A DNA stretch of 64,000 bases from Streptomyces albofaciens JCM 4342 (GTDB lineage Bacteria; Actinomycetota; Actinomycetes; Streptomycetales; Streptomycetaceae), in contig NZ_PDCM01000002.1 of assembly GCF_008634025.1 (NCBI RefSeq), forward strand, positions 248,001 to 312,000, read 5' to 3'. A program made the translations under genes and the position numbers. A model generated the notes under the pieces. The model ran no database searches and was not told the origin of the DNA. It saw nothing but the letters and a program-made list of their open reading frames with translations. Below are positions 32,374 to 42,572 of this stretch, piece by piece. Every line of letters starts with the position of its first letter. The first letter of the stretch is position 1.

Positions 32374-32809
32374 GCGCCGACGGCCGGGCGGGCATCCCGA
32401 CACGGGGGTTGGCCGAGTTCCGCCCCTTCAATGGCCGGTATCCGGACAACCTCATTCATGGCCGATCACCGCCTGTCGGCGCGCCCCGGGCGCGAACCGT
32501 CGGTGGCACCGGGTTTCCCCCGGCCGCGGTGGGTACCCGCTGCCGGACGCTGAACCCGACCGAAGGGGCGCCTGTTGGCCACGTGTTGCGCGGCGCCGGT
32601 GCCGCAGGCCCGGCCTGCCCGTACCGGCGTCCCCCGAAGGGACCAGGCCCGGACGTGGCGTCCCGGTGGCGTGCCGGTCCCGTGGTGAACTGCGGGCACG
32701 GCGCCGGCGGCGCGGGACGCGCGCCCGGCCCGTCCGGCGGCGCGACCGTCGGGTGGCTGCGGTCCGGCCGCATCAGCGCCCACCGGCCGGTTCGACGGAA
32801 GGACGTGTG
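32374..32809. other. Upstream region of the crtEIB operon
   Basis: This 436-bp stretch has no convincing gene on either strand and should carry the carotenoid promoter. I could not pick out a confident -35/-10 pair or a LitR-type operator. Confidence 0.4.
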
Positions 32810-33988
32810 ATGCGCCGAATCCGGGCGCGGGATCCACATGACGCGTTCGGGGCTCACGCCGTGGACGCCGATGTCGCGGGCGCTGTCGGGCGGACGCTCG
32901 ACGAGGTGCTCGGCGAGCGGCTGGCGGACGCCACGGCGGCCGACGCCCTGTTCGCCCGCGATGTCGCCGAACGCGTCGCCCGTTTCACGCTGGGCGGCGG
33001 CAAGCGGCTGCGCGGGCAGTTCGTGTGGTGGGGGCTGCGGGTCGGCGGGGGCGGCGATGACGCGGCGGAGGCGGCACTGCGGCTGGCCGCCGCGCTGGAA
33101 CTCCTCCAGACCTGCGCGCTCGTGCACGACGACGTGATGGACGGAGCCGAACTCCGCCGGGGCAGACCGGCTCTGCACGCCGAGGTGCGGGCGCAGTACG
33201 GGCGCCGCACCGGGAGCGGTGACGGCGGCCCGTCCGCCGCGGCGTTCGGCCGGTCCACGGCGATCCTGGCCGGCGACCTCGCGCTGGCCTGGGCCGACGA
33301 CACCGTCCTGGACACCCGTGTCCCCGGCCACGCCCGGTCCGGGGTCCACGCGCTGTGGCGCGGCATGCGGACCGAGATGGTGGCCGGCCAGTACCTGGAC
33401 CTGCACGCCCAGGTCACCGCGTCCCGCTCCCCCGCCCGGGCGCTGCACACCGCCCGCCTCAAAAGCGCCCGCTATTCGGTCGAACGGCCGCTGCTGCTGG
33501 GCGCCGCCCTGGCCGGCGCGGACGACCGGACCACCGGCGCCCTGCGTGCGGCGGGGCGCTGCGCGGGGCTCGCCTTCCAGCTGCACGACGACCTGCTGGG
33601 GGTGTTCGGCGACCCGGCGGAGACCGGCAAGCCGTCGGGGGACGACATCCGGGAGGGCAAGCTGACCTACCTCACCGCCGTCGCCCGCGCCCGCGCGGAA
33701 GCCGCCGGCGATCACACGGCGCTCGGCGTCCTCGACGCGGCGCTGGGCGCCCCGGACCTGACGGCCGCCGGCCTGGACCGCGTACGGGAGGTGCTGGTCT
33801 CGACCGGGGCCCGGGCCGCGCTGGAGGACAAGGTCGCGCTCCTCGCCGACCGGGGCACGGCCCATCTGGCGGACCTGCGCACCGCCGACCCGTCCGCCCT
33901 CCGCTCCCTGCACGGCCTGCTGCGCGCCACCTCGGGTGCCCGCACGGCGGCGCCGGTGGCGGCCCACGGACACGGAGGTGAGCGGTGA
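32810..33988 (+). CDS. crtE: Geranylgeranyl diphosphate synthase (polyprenyl synthase)
   Basis: The 392-residue cytosolic prenyltransferase makes the C20 precursor of carotenoids. The [16 protein letters not shown] segment, first aspartate-rich motif [18 protein letters not shown] and second motif [33 protein letters not shown] are all present. The ATG at 32810 follows GGAAGGAC. Its stop overlaps the GTG start of crtI by four bases, so crtE-crtI-crtB are coupled. The assignment as CrtE rather than another polyprenyl synthase rests on this context. Confidence 0.93.
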   Translation: MRRIRARDPHDAFGAHAVDADVAGAVGRTLDEVLGERLADATAADALFARDVAERVARFTLGGGKRLRGQFVWWGLRVGGGGDDAAEAALRLAAALELLQTCALVHDDVMDGAELRRGRPALHAEVRAQYGRRTGSGDGGPSAAAFGRSTAILAGDLALAWADDTVLDTRVPGHARSGVHALWRGMRTEMVAGQYLDLHAQVTASRSPARALHTARLKSARYSVERPLLLGAALAGADDRTTGALRAAGRCAGLAFQLHDDLLGVFGDPAETGKPSGDDIREGKLTYLTAVARARAEAAGDHTALGVLDAALGAPDLTAAGLDRVREVLVSTGARAALEDKVALLADRGTAHLADLRTADPSALRSLHGLLRATSGARTAAPVAAHGHGGER

Positions 33989-35535
33989 GGACCGTACCCG
34001 GACCCACCGACCACGTCGTCGTCATCGGCGCCGGCCTGTCCGGGCTGTCCGCCGCGCTGCACCTGCTCGGGGCCGGGCGGCGGGTGACCGTCGTGGAGCG
34101 CGACCCGCGGCCCGGCGGCCGGTGCGGCCTCCTGGAGCGCAACGGCTACCGGATCGACACCGGCCCGACCGTGCTGACCATGCCGGACCTGGTCGAGGAG
34201 GCGTTCGCGGCGGTCGGCGCCTCGATGGCCGGGCGGCTGGACCTCGTGCCCCTGCACCCCGCCTACCGCGCGCGGTTCGCCGACGGCAGCGCGCTGGACG
34301 TGCACACCGACGCGGCGGCCATGGAGGCCGAGATCGAGCGGTTCGCCGGGGCCCGGGAGGCGGCGGGCTACCGGCGGCTGCGCGCCTGGCTCGGCCGGCT
34401 GTACGCGGTCCAGATGCGGCGCTTCATCGACGCCAACTTCGACTCGCCGCTGCAACTGCTCCATCCCGACCTCGCCCGCCTCGCGGCGCTGGGCGGCTTC
34501 GGCCGCCTGGACGCCCGGATCGGGCGGTTCCTGACGGACGAGCGGGTGCGCCGCGTCTTCTCGTTCCAGTCCCTGTACGCGGGGGTGCCGCCGGCCCGCG
34601 CCCTCGCCGCGTACGCCGTCATCGCGTACATGGACACGGTGGCCGGGGTGTACTTCCCGCGCGGCGGGATGCACGCGCTGCCCCGGGCCATGGCCGGCGC
34701 CGCCGCCGAGGCGGGCGCGGAGTTCCGGTACGGACACCCGGTACGGGCTCTGGAACGTTCCGGCGGCCGGATCACCGCCGTCGTCACCGACGCCGGGCGC
34801 CTGCCGTGCGACGCGGTGGTGCTCACCGCCGACCTGCCCGAGGCGTACCGCCTGCTCGGGCGCCGGCCGCGCCGCCCGCTGCCGCTGCGCCGCTCCCCCT
34901 CGGCCGTCGTTCTGCACGCGGGCACACCCGGGACCTGGCCGGACCCGGGTCACCACACCCTCTCGTTCGGCGCCGCCTGGCACCGTACGTTCCACGAACT
35001 CACCCGGACCGGCGCCCTGATGAGCGACCCCTCGCTGCTGCTGACCCGGCCGACCGCCACCGACCCGTCGCTGGCCCCGCCGGGCCGCCATCTGCACTAC
35101 GTCCTGGCGCCCTGCCCCAACACCGACGTCGGGCCCGGCGCGCACACCTGGCGCGACCTCGGCCCCCGCTACCGCACCGCGCTGCTCGCCGAACTCGAAC
35201 GGCGCGGCTTCACCGGCCTGGACGCGGCGGCCGAGGAGGAATGCCTGGTCACCCCGGCCGACTGGAGCCGCCAGGGGCACGGCGCTGGCACCCCGTTCTC
35301 GGCCGCGCACACCTTCGCGCAGACCGGTCCGTTCCGGCCCCGCAACCTCGTACGGGGCACCGAGAACGCCGTACTGGCCGGGTGCGGTACGACGCCGGGC
35401 GTCGGGGTGCCGACCGTGCTGGTCTCGGGGAAGCTGGCCGCCGCCCGGGTGACCGGCGGCAGCGCCGCGCGGCGCGCCCGGGTGAGCGGCCCCGGCGCGC
35501 GCCGCCGCTCCCGTACGGCGGAGGCGGGACCGTGA
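33985..35535 (+). CDS. crtI: Phytoene desaturase
   Basis: The 516-residue FAD-dependent desaturase turns phytoene into lycopene at the membrane. The dinucleotide-binding motif is [36 protein letters not shown]. The carotenoid-desaturase C-terminal signature appears as [33 protein letters not shown]. Length matches the CrtI family. It starts with GTG inside the crtE stop (GTGA) after GGAGG, and ends by overlapping the crtB start in the same way. Confidence 0.94.
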   Translation: MRTVPGPTDHVVVIGAGLSGLSAALHLLGAGRRVTVVERDPRPGGRCGLLERNGYRIDTGPTVLTMPDLVEEAFAAVGASMAGRLDLVPLHPAYRARFADGSALDVHTDAAAMEAEIERFAGAREAAGYRRLRAWLGRLYAVQMRRFIDANFDSPLQLLHPDLARLAALGGFGRLDARIGRFLTDERVRRVFSFQSLYAGVPPARALAAYAVIAYMDTVAGVYFPRGGMHALPRAMAGAAAEAGAEFRYGHPVRALERSGGRITAVVTDAGRLPCDAVVLTADLPEAYRLLGRRPRRPLPLRRSPSAVVLHAGTPGTWPDPGHHTLSFGAAWHRTFHELTRTGALMSDPSLLLTRPTATDPSLAPPGRHLHYVLAPCPNTDVGPGAHTWRDLGPRYRTALLAELERRGFTGLDAAAEEECLVTPADWSRQGHGAGTPFSAAHTFAQTGPFRPRNLVRGTENAVLAGCGTTPGVGVPTVLVSGKLAAARVTGGSAARRARVSGPGARRRSRTAEAGP

Positions 35536-37496
35536 CCGCCCGGGAACTCGACGCCGCGGGCATCACCGAGCCCGCGCTGCGCGCCGCCTACGCCCACTGC
35601 CGCCGGCTCAACGCCCGCCACGGCAAGACGTACTTCCTGGCCACCCGGCTGCTGCCGGCCGCCCGGCGGCCCGCCGTGCACGCGCTGTACGGCTTCGCCC
35701 GCTGGGCCGACGACATCGTCGACAGCCTGGACGACGACGCCACCCCTAAGGAGCGTGCGGCGGCCCTGCACGCGCTGGAGGCGCAGCTGCACGCCGGTCT
35801 CGCGCAAGGCGGCGGCGACGAGCCGGTGGTACGGGCACTGGCGCACACCAGCGCCGCCTACGGCATCGACCCGGCGTACTTCACCGCCTTCATGGCCTCC
35901 ATGCGCGCCGACCTGGAGGTGACCGACTACCCGACCTACGCGGACCTGCGCGGCTACATGTACGGCTCGGCCGAGGTGATCGGCCTCCAGATGCTGCCCG
36001 TCCTCGGCACGGTCACACCGCGCGAGGAGGCCGCGCCGCACGCCGCCGCGCTCGGTGCGGCCTTCCAGCTCACCAACTTCCTGCGGGACGTGGGCGAGGA
36101 CCTGGACCGGGGCCGGATCTACCTGCCCGGCGACCTGCTGGCCGCGCACGGCGTGGACCGCGAACTGCTCCAGTGGAGCCGCCTGACCGGCAGCGAGGAC
36201 GCGCGGATCACCGCCGCGCTGCGGGCCGCGGCCGACCTCACCCGTGGCGTCTACCGCCTGGCCGCGCCCGGCGTCGCCATGCTCGCCCCGGCGTCCCGGC
36301 CGTGCATCCGTACCGCGTTCATCCTCTACCGCGGCATCCTGGACGCCGTGGAGGCCGACGGCTACGCGGTCCTGCACCGCCGCGCCGTCGTGTCCCGCCC
36401 GGTCCGCGCGACCGTGGCCCTCGACGGGCTGGTACGGGTGACCGCGGCCCGTACCCGTGCCGGAACCGTCGCACCGGAAGGAAGCACCGTGGACGACGCC
36501 CCCCGCCCCGCCGGACGCGGCCGGTACCCGCTCAGCCTGCGGCGGCGGCCCGTGGCGTGGGAGCGCCAGCGGCCCACCTGGCGGGACGCCGCGCCGGGCG
36601 TGATCGCGGGCGCGCTCGAACGCGCCAAGGCCCGGCCGTCCGGCAACTGGTACGCCGTGGGCGCCTCCCGGCAGGTCGGCCGGGACCGCCCCCTGGGCCG
36701 GACCGTCGCCGGGACGGAGGTGGTGCTGTGGCGCGCGGCCGACGGGCGGCTGCGCGGCGGCCCGGGGGCCTGCCCGCACCTGGGGGCGCCGCTGAAGGAC
36801 AGCCCGGTGCGGTGCGGCACACTCGTCTGCCACTGGCACGGACTCGCCCTGGACTGCGGCCCGTTCGCCGGGTGGGAGCCGTATCCGGTGTACGACGACG
36901 GGGTGCTGGTCTGGGTGCGCCTGGATCACGCGGGCGGCGAGGAGCCGCTGGACCGGCCACGCGTCCCGGAGCGCCCGCTCGCGGCCGCCGCCATCGCGGC
37001 CGTCCACACCGGTGTAGGGCGCTGCGAGCCGGACGACGTGGTCGCCAACCGGCTCGACCCGTGGCACGGCGCGTGGTTCCACCCGTACTCCTTCGTCGAC
37101 CTGACCGTGGCGGACGGCCCGGCGGGGCCCTCGGACGCCTTCACCGTGGACGTGTCCTTCAAGGTCGCCGGGCGCCTGGTCGTGCCCGTGCGCGCGGAGT
37201 TCACCGCTCCCGGACCGCGCACCGTGGTCATGCGCATCACCGAGGGCGAGGGCGCGGGCAGCGTGGTGGAGACCCACGCCACCCCGCTCGGCACCGACGC
37301 GTCCGGCCGGCCGCGTACCGCCGTGGTCGAGGCGGTCGTCGCCACCAGCGACCGGCCGGGCTTCGCGGTGGCCCGCGCGGCGGCCCCGCTGCTGCGCCCT
37401 GTGATGCGGGCCACGGCGGGGCGGCTGTGGCGCGACGACATGGCGTATGCGGAGCGGCGGTGGGAGCTGCGGCGGGCGGGGAGGTTTCCGGGGTGA
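35532..37496 (+). CDS. crtB: Phytoene synthase fused in frame to a Rieske [2Fe-2S] protein
   Basis: One uninterrupted 654-residue frame. Residues 1 to about 318 are phytoene synthase: [36 protein letters not shown] (first Asp-rich motif) and [20 protein letters not shown] (second). It condenses two GGPP to phytoene. From about residue 320 the sequence is a Rieske protein: [15 protein letters not shown], then [24 protein letters not shown], giving the Cys-x-His...Cys-x-x-His cluster ligands, plus a C-terminal domain of unknown role. Such Rieske proteins normally seem to be separate genes in actinobacterial carotenoid clusters. Here a GTG at 36489 with GGAAGGA upstream lies at the junction, so the second half could also be made alone. 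A missing stop codon or a real fusion both fit. Confidence 0.9.
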   Translation: MTARELDAAGITEPALRAAYAHCRRLNARHGKTYFLATRLLPAARRPAVHALYGFARWADDIVDSLDDDATPKERAAALHALEAQLHAGLAQGGGDEPVVRALAHTSAAYGIDPAYFTAFMASMRADLEVTDYPTYADLRGYMYGSAEVIGLQMLPVLGTVTPREEAAPHAAALGAAFQLTNFLRDVGEDLDRGRIYLPGDLLAAHGVDRELLQWSRLTGSEDARITAALRAAADLTRGVYRLAAPGVAMLAPASRPCIRTAFILYRGILDAVEADGYAVLHRRAVVSRPVRATVALDGLVRVTAARTRAGTVAPEGSTVDDAPRPAGRGRYPLSLRRRPVAWERQRPTWRDAAPGVIAGALERAKARPSGNWYAVGASRQVGRDRPLGRTVAGTEVVLWRAADGRLRGGPGACPHLGAPLKDSPVRCGTLVCHWHGLALDCGPFAGWEPYPVYDDGVLVWVRLDHAGGEEPLDRPRVPERPLAAAAIAAVHTGVGRCEPDDVVANRLDPWHGAWFHPYSFVDLTVADGPAGPSDAFTVDVSFKVAGRLVVPVRAEFTAPGPRTVVMRITEGEGAGSVVETHATPLGTDASGRPRTAVVEAVVATSDRPGFAVARAAAPLLRPVMRATAGRLWRDDMAYAERRWELRRAGRFPG

Positions 37497-37702
37497 GCCG
37501 TGCGCGGCGCACACGCCGGTGACGTGCGAACGCCGGTCGTCACGCCCGTACGACCCCACGCGCCCCCCGAATCACTCGTCAGGGGCAACGGCAAGCAGGC
37601 GTTGACGCTGGCAGCATCGCTTCCGGACGCACCGCGCAGCCCGCCGGGCACCGCCTGTGTCCTTCGGTCGCGCGGTACTTCTTCGGGAAGGAGACGCATG
37701 CC

Positions 37703-37846
37703 ATGCCGGAAATCCAGGAGCAGCACGAGACGGTCGAGTACGAGGCGCCGGAGCTGGCCGAGGTCGGCGACTTCACCGAGCTGACGCTCGGTTTCCACGG
37801 GCCTTTCTGGGACGTGTTCGGCGGACGCGGCCGTGGGTGGTGGTGA
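37703..37846 (+). CDS. Lasso-peptide precursor (orphan)
   Basis: The product has 47 residues from the ATG at 37703, with AAGGAG nine bases upstream. Residues 13-28, YEAPELAEVGDFTELT, fit the actinobacterial lasso leader pattern YxxPxLxxxGxFxxxT exactly. The Thr is at position -2 of the expected cleavage site. The core would be GFHGPFWDVFGGRGRGWW (residues 30-47): Gly1 and Asp8 allow an 8-residue macrolactam ring, with bulky Trp residues at the tail end. None of the maturation genes (leader-binding protein, transglutaminase-like protease, asparagine-synthetase-like cyclase) lies nearby. The gene follows crtB by 206 bp and is convergent with crtU. Maturation in trans, or a relic of a lost cluster, are both possible. 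Confidence 0.82.
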   Translation: MPEIQEQHETVEYEAPELAEVGDFTELTLGFHGPFWDVFGGRGRGWW

Positions 37847-37866
37847 TCCCGAAAGCCGCGCGACCG

Positions 37867-37893
37867 GGGCCCCGTCGCGGCGCGGCGGGGCCC
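37867..37893. terminator. Hairpin between the lasso precursor and crtU
   Basis: GGGCCCCGTCGC (37867-37878) pairs with GCGGCGGGGCCC (37882-37893) with one G-T pair and a 3-base loop. It lies 20 bp after the precursor stop and 31 bp beyond the crtU stop, so it could serve both strands. Confidence 0.6.
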
Positions 37894-37924
37894 GCGCCCG
37901 TCCGGCCGGGCGTCCGCCGGTCGG

Positions 37925-39526
37925 TCAGTCCCCCATCACCCGTGCCACCCCCCGCAGCACCGCCGACCGCCCCCGGTCCGGCACCGTCCACAACATCTGG
38001 CCGCGTACGCCCCACCGCTCCAGCAGCGCGTTCGCGGCGAGGAAGCCGGTGGTGGCCGCGCGTTCCATGAGGGCCACCGGAAGTTCCGTGCGCACGAGGT
38101 CGCCGGCCACCACCACCGCCGGGTCGGGCGTGCGGACGGTGGGGCGGTCCTGGTAGCCGCCCACCGGGAACAGCGGGCAGTCGGCGCGCCATTCATGCTG
38201 CGCGTCGACCACCTTCGCCTCGCGGGTCTCGGGGTAGACGTGCGCCAGCTGGTCCAGCAGCCGGTCCTGCTGGGCCCGCCGGTCGGTGTCCGTGCGCAGC
38301 GCGTACGCGTGCAGTTCGACCACCGAGCCGCCGGTGCGGGACGCCCACCGGGCCGCCTCCCCCTCCCAGCGCTCCAGCACGCTGACGTTGTCCAGCGCCC
38401 CGAAGCCGCTGGTGCCGAGGAAGCCCGGCCGGTCCCGGGCCACCGGCCGGTCGAGCCAGAGCCGCGAGACGAGGAACGGCGGCGCGGTCCGCAGCCGCCG
38501 CACCCGCTCGCGCCAGTCCCGGTCGCCCAGCCGGGGCGAGGCGGCGACCAGGCCGCGCAGTCCGGCGGTGTCGAGGGCGAGCACCACGGCGTCGTGGCGC
38601 GCCGCGCCGTGGGAGCCCAGTACGGTCACGCCGCCGTCCGGGCGGGGCTCGACCGTCTCCACCGCGCAGCCGGTGTGCACCGCGACGCCGTGACCGGTCA
38701 GGTAGCGGCCCAGCGGCTCCCACAGCGCCTGCGGGAACGGTTCATCGGGCACGTCGAACAGCAGCCCTTCGCTGGAGCCGAGGAAGTAGATGTGGAACAT
38801 CGACGCCATCTCGGCGGCGGACAGTTCCCCGGGGTCGGCGAAGAAGCTGCGGGAGAACACCTCGAACGCCAGGTGGTGTGCTGCTTCGGGGAAGCGGATG
38901 CGGTCCAGGAAGTCGCGCGCGCTGACGCCGTCCAGGCGCTCGTAGACGCCGGGTGTCCGCACGTCGAGCAGGGGCAGCGCGGCCCGCGGGTTCATCCGGG
39001 CCATCTCGCGCGGGGTGAAGGTCGGGCTGAGCAGGGCGAAGCCGAGCGCGCTCCACGGCGGGGTGCGGGGCACCCGCGCGAAGCTGTCGCGCAGGCCGCT
39101 GCTGTGGCGCAGCGGGTAGTCGGGCAGCCCGGTGAGCATGCCCAGCGCCGGGTCGGCCCGGCGCAACAGGCCCCGCAGGTTGTAGTACTGGCGGAAGAAG
39201 GCGTGGAACCCCCGCGTCATGGTGGCCCGGAAGCCGTCGGCGAGCTGGACCTGGCGGCCGGAGAGCCGGCCGCCGAGGCCCGCCTCCCGCTCGTACAGCG
39301 TGACCCGTACGCCCCGTTCGGCGAGCGCGGTGGCCGCGGCGAGCCCGGCGATGCCGCCCCCGATCACCGCCGTGTGCGGCGCCTCGCCGCCGATCCGGGC
39401 CCGGCCCGGCGGGGGCGGGACGACGCGGGCCCGCCGGTCCCGGCCCCGGCGCGGTACGGCGGGGCGGGCGGGGCGGCGGGAGCGCCCGGCGGCGGTCGGT
39501 GCGGCGTCAGACGGCGGGGTCGTCAT
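37925..39526 (-). CDS. crtU: Carotene desaturase/methylase, isorenieratene synthase type
   Basis: The product has 533 residues. A basic Pro/Arg-rich N-terminus (about 45 residues) precedes an FAD-binding motif HTAVIGGGIAGLAAATALAERGVRVTLYEREAGLGGR. The body follows the amine-oxidase/desaturase fold (TRGFHAFFRQYYNLRGLLRR, VVVAGDLVRTELPVALMERAATTGFLAAN). In actinobacteria CrtU turns the beta-rings of beta-carotene into methylated aromatic rings. Length and the adjacent crtY support this assignment over CrtI. It lies 57 bp downstream of crtY on the same strand and is convergent with the crtEIB operon. Confidence 0.9.
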   Translation of the reverse strand: MTTPPSDAAPTAAGRSRRPARPAVPRRGRDRRARVVPPPPGRARIGGEAPHTAVIGGGIAGLAAATALAERGVRVTLYEREAGLGGRLSGRQVQLADGFRATMTRGFHAFFRQYYNLRGLLRRADPALGMLTGLPDYPLRHSSGLRDSFARVPRTPPWSALGFALLSPTFTPREMARMNPRAALPLLDVRTPGVYERLDGVSARDFLDRIRFPEAAHHLAFEVFSRSFFADPGELSAAEMASMFHIYFLGSSEGLLFDVPDEPFPQALWEPLGRYLTGHGVAVHTGCAVETVEPRPDGGVTVLGSHGAARHDAVVLALDTAGLRGLVAASPRLGDRDWRERVRRLRTAPPFLVSRLWLDRPVARDRPGFLGTSGFGALDNVSVLERWEGEAARWASRTGGSVVELHAYALRTDTDRRAQQDRLLDQLAHVYPETREAKVVDAQHEWRADCPLFPVGGYQDRPTVRTPDPAVVVAGDLVRTELPVALMERAATTGFLAANALLERWGVRGQMLWTVPDRGRSAVLRGVARVMGD

Positions 39527-39583
39527 CGGGCGGTCTCTTCCTGTCGGGGTCGGGCGTGAGGTACGAGTGGGCGTACGGGCGTG

Positions 39584-40786
39584 TTACGCACGGGCCGGGC
39601 GCACGGACGGGCGGCGGCGCAGCCGGGGCAGTTCCGCCACGGTGCGCAGCATGGGCAGTACGGGAGTGTGCAGGCCGATGGACAGGTCCTCGCGCAGGCG
39701 GGTGCCGCCGTCCAGGAAGCGCAGCAGCCGTTCCATCGGCACACCGCGGAACAGCCCGGTGAAGAAGTCGGCGCCGTCGACGCGGCCGCTGTCCAGGGCC
39801 CGCAGCAGGACGGCGTCCATCAGCCGCGACCGGGCGGAGTGCGGGGGCGGCGGGACCGGGGTGCGGCCTTGGTGGAAGGCGGCGGCGATGGCCCGGGTCT
39901 GGCGCTGGACGGCGGCGAAGGTGTAGCCGGTGGACGGCCGGGTGGCGCCTCCGGCGGCGCCGATGCGGAAGACGCGGGGCCCGGCGGCGCGCGGGAAGCG
40001 CGCGTCGGTCATCGGGATGACGCCCTGCTCGGAGGCGGTGACGCGGTACGGGCCCAGCGCGCGGACGTCTGCCAGGTAGTGGCGCAGGGCGCGGTGGTAG
40101 GCGGCCTCGTCGAGCGGGGCGGCGGAGAACTCGGTGTACTCGGCCAGCGCTTCGTACGGGCTGAGCGGGAGGACGTAACCGAACGACAGGCCGTGGTCCG
40201 GCTGCGGGGTGCGGAAGTCCATCAGGTCGGCGGTCGCCGGGTCGAACTCGGGCCGTTCGGTGCGGATGAACCAGCCGTGGAAGTGCTGGAGGAGGGTGGT
40301 GCGGGCGGGCGGCAGGGCGGGCAGCGGCCGGGAGTCGAAGACCCAGCGGGCGCGCAGCCGCAGCGGGCCGCCTTCCGGTGTCGTACCGCGGACCTCGGCG
40401 CCGCCCGGCAGCGCGCGCACGTCCTCGACCACGGCCGTCAGCCGGTGTGCGGCCGGAGCGGCGGCCAGCCGCGCGCCCATCAGCCGTTCGAACGCGCCGG
40501 AGCGCATCATCTTGTACCGGAGCGGTCCGGGGCGCCCCGTCACCGGGGCACCGTCGGCGCCGTGCACGCGCAGCCGGTCCCAGGAGGCCGCCAGGACGCC
40601 GTCGTACTCGCCGCCGGGCGCTTCCCAGTAGCACCAGGTGCGCTCGGGGGGACGCAGGGGGCCGGGCGGTGCGTCCACGACGGTCACCCGGGGGCGGCGG
40701 GCCCCGGGCGGCGGGGCGCAGAGCCGGTGGGCGAGGGACAGGCCCGCGGCGCCGCCGCCCACGACGGCCACCTCCGTGTCGTACAC
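39584..40786 (-). CDS. crtY: Lycopene beta-cyclase
   Basis: The product has 400 residues from the GTG at 40786, eight bases after GGGAGG. The FAD/NAD-binding N-terminus reads YDTEVAVVGGGAAGLSLAHRLC. Typical CrtY blocks follow: RTWCYWEAPGG, YKMMRSGAFERLM, VFDSRP, QHFHGWFIRTERPEFDP, LMDFR, FGYVLPLSPYEALAEYTEFS, EQGVIPMTD and IGAAGGATRPSTGYTFAAVQRQ. It cyclises both ends of lycopene to beta-carotene, the substrate of crtU downstream. The in-frame region further upstream is Pro/Arg-rich and not conserved. Confidence 0.93.
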   Translation of the reverse strand: MYDTEVAVVGGGAAGLSLAHRLCAPPPGARRPRVTVVDAPPGPLRPPERTWCYWEAPGGEYDGVLAASWDRLRVHGADGAPVTGRPGPLRYKMMRSGAFERLMGARLAAAPAAHRLTAVVEDVRALPGGAEVRGTTPEGGPLRLRARWVFDSRPLPALPPARTTLLQHFHGWFIRTERPEFDPATADLMDFRTPQPDHGLSFGYVLPLSPYEALAEYTEFSAAPLDEAAYHRALRHYLADVRALGPYRVTASEQGVIPMTDARFPRAAGPRVFRIGAAGGATRPSTGYTFAAVQRQTRAIAAAFHQGRTPVPPPPHSARSRLMDAVLLRALDSGRVDGADFFTGLFRGVPMERLLRFLDGGTRLREDLSIGLHTPVLPMLRTVAELPRLRRRPSVRPARA

Positions 40787-41195
40787 GCCGACTCCCTCCC
40801 GTCCCGCCGGACACCGTGTCGGTGCCCGCGCCGCGCCGACGGGCACACCGGGTGTCCGGGTGCCCGCCCGGACGGTTTCTACCGGGGGAAACGCCGCCAC
40901 GGCCACTACCACGCCGGTCACCGGGCGAAGCCGCCCGATCGGAAGTCCGGCAGGTGCGGGGGCGGGCGCCGGCCGTGGAACGGAGAAAGCCCCGGCCAGA
41001 CGGGGGGAGCTGGCCGGGGCAGTCGGGGCACGGGCGGGACGCCGGTCACCTGGACGGCGCGGGTCCGTCGAGCCCGTGATCAATTGAACGATAAACCACC
41101 GAACGCCATTCCGCCAAACCGGACGGATGTGACGCATATCGCGCAACACCGACCGGCCCCGACGCGCGCGCTCCGGCGCCCGCGGTCCGCGTACC
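40787..41195. other. Upstream region of crtYU
   Basis: This 409-bp stretch has no gene. It contains the hairpin at 40989-41020 and a locally AT-rich patch with the palindrome TCAATTGA (41080-41087). The crtY promoter should lie here. Confidence 0.5.
40989..41020. terminator. Perfect hairpin between the YjdF-like gene and crtY
   Basis: GCCCCGGCCA (40989-40998) pairs perfectly with TGGCCGGGGC (41011-41020). It is about 175 bp downstream of the YjdF-like stop and 200 bp upstream of crtY, so it may terminate the former or insulate the latter. Confidence 0.5.
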
Positions 41196-41621
41196 TCAGC
41201 GCCCCCGGTGCCGGGCCTTCGCCTTCGCGCGCGCCCGCGACCTGCGCCGCTCGTCCTCCGCCGCCCGCCGCCGCTTGGCCGCGGCCCGGTTCTCGGTCTT
41301 CGCCTGCGCGAAGCTCCGGGCGAGCGCTTCCTGCGCGGCGGTACTCACCGGCCGGGCCGCCTGCTCCCGGGCGGCGGCGCGGGCCAGCCGCTTCGGGTTC
41401 GGGCGGTACGGGCGCGCGGCTGCCGTCGCCTGCACGGCGGGCGCGGCGAGCGCCCGCGCGATCAGGGCGTCCGCCCCGCGGAGCGCGAAGGCCAGCAGCT
41501 CGGGGCCGGTCGGTTCGGCGCCGAAGACATGACGGGCGGCCCGTACGCCGTCCGGCCCGGCGATCTCCAGAACGCCGACCCAGTAGGGGTCCTCGAAGAA
41601 CACGGTGAACGTGCTCGGCAT
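41196..41621 (-). CDS. YjdF-like (DUF2992) protein
   Basis: The product has 141 residues from the ATG at 41621, after GGGAGGA. The N-terminal half reads STFTVFFEDPYWVGVLEIA, VRAARHVFGAEPTGPELLAFAL, the signature of the YjdF/DUF2992 family. The C-terminal 60 residues are strongly basic (KRLARAAAREQAARP, RRRAAEDERRRSRARAKAK), as is common in that family, and may bind nucleic acid. The biochemical role is unknown; in Firmicutes relatives are controlled by a ligand-sensing RNA. No such RNA is evident here. Confidence 0.78.
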   Translation of the reverse strand: MPSTFTVFFEDPYWVGVLEIAGPDGVRAARHVFGAEPTGPELLAFALRGADALIARALAAPAVQATAAARPYRPNPKRLARAAAREQAARPVSTAAQEALARSFAQAKTENRAAAKRRRAAEDERRRSRARAKAKARHRGR

Positions 41622-41824
41622 GGCGTTGTCCTCCCATGGTGGTGCGTGAGAGGACGAACCGGACACCCTGGGAGGGAGGTTACTGACCCGCCTCCCCCAC
41701 GAGGGGCGACGGGCGCCCGGACTACCGACCGGGCCGTGTTTTCGTTCGTCCTGTGCTTGATCCGGCCACCGATTGTCCGGGGGCCCGCCTCACCGGGCAA
41801 CCGGTTTTCGGGTGGCCGCAGCCG

Positions 41825-41867
41825 TACGGCCGCCGCGCGGCAGGTACTGCCCGCCGCGCGGCGGCCG
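41825..41867 (-). terminator. Strong hairpin after the snapalysin gene
   Basis: ACGGCCGCCGCGCGG (41825-41839) pairs perfectly with CCGCGCGGCGGCCGT (41853-41867). It lies about 40 bp after the protease stop codon on the minus strand. Confidence 0.75.
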
Positions 41868-41906
41868 TCAGGGGATCAGGGGGTCAGGCGATCCGGGGGC
41901 GGGCGC

Positions 41907-42572
41907 TCAGGAGGCCGGGGCCGGCTGGGCCGCGATGCCGTTGCGCCACAGGGCGTCCACCCGGGCGCGCTCCTGCGCGTTCGGGTTGGCGTTCTGGCAG
42001 GAGGGGCCGGGGCCGCCACCCGACATCAGCTCGCTGCAGGGGCCCGAGTAGTGGTCGGGCAGGCCGAGGACGTGGCCCGTCTCGTGGGCCGTCACACGGG
42101 TGGAGTTGTACTGCTGGTTCTGCCGGTAGTCGAGGAAGATGTAGCCCCGCCCGTGGCCGTCGGTGCTCGCGTAGGAGCCGCGGGAGTCGTTGCCCTCGTA
42201 GTACCGGAAGTCGGCGTTGGAGCCTTCCTGGAGCTTCACGTTGCGCACGGAGCTGTTCCAGATCTGCGTGCTGCGCGCTATCTGGCTGCGGAAGGTGGGC
42301 GCGCTGGAGGCGTTGTACGTGACGGTGACCGCCAGGACGCCGGGGTTGGCGGCGCGCTTGGCGGCGGCCGACTTCATGACGGCCTGGAAGAACGCCTTGT
42401 TGGCCTTGGCCTCCTCGGCGGAGCCGGCGTACTTGGCTATGGAGGCCGGGGTGGAGACGCTCGTGCCGGAGGGGGCGGCGGGAGCGGAGGCGGCGGTGGC
42501 GGGGACGGTACCGAGGGAGGCGGCCAGACCGAGGCCGAGCACGGTGGTGACAACCGTACGCATGGGTCTCAT
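41907..42572 (-). CDS. Snapalysin-family secreted neutral metalloprotease (M7)
   Basis: The product has 221 residues. A signal peptide ([25 protein letters not shown]) precedes a propeptide of about 50 residues and the small M7 catalytic domain. This carries [26 protein letters not shown], the extended zinc motif HExxHxxGxxD. M7 enzymes are small milk-hydrolysing proteases found in streptomycetes. The first ATG (42572) has AGAGG upstream; a second Met three residues later is also possible. snpA-type genes are often next to a divergent LysR activator gene, but none is here. The 296 bp upstream hold no gene. Confidence 0.92.
   Translation of the reverse strand: MRPMRTVVTTVLGLGLAASLGTVPATAASAPAAPSGTSVSTPASIAKYAGSAEEAKANKAFFQAVMKSAAAKRAANPGVLAVTVTYNASSAPTFRSQIARSTQIWNSSVRNVKLQEGSNADFRYYEGNDSRGSYASTDGHGRGYIFLDYRQNQQYNSTRVTAHETGHVLGLPDHYSGPCSELMSGGGPGPSCQNANPNAQERARVDALWRNGIAAQPAPAS

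Noticed and set aside
32374..32809. LitR/CarA-type operator upstream of crtE
   Set aside because: I found no convincing inverted repeat or regulator gene of that type in the window.
33936..35531. Extension of the crtB frame upstream to 33936
   Set aside because: It overlaps all of crtI in another frame. The GTG at 35532, overlapping the crtI stop, is the proper start.
37500..37784. A 94-codon plus-strand ORF across the lasso precursor
   Set aside because: It is in another frame, ends in Ser/Arg-rich sequence, and lacks motifs. The frame starting at 37703 has the lasso leader signature and a ribosome binding site.
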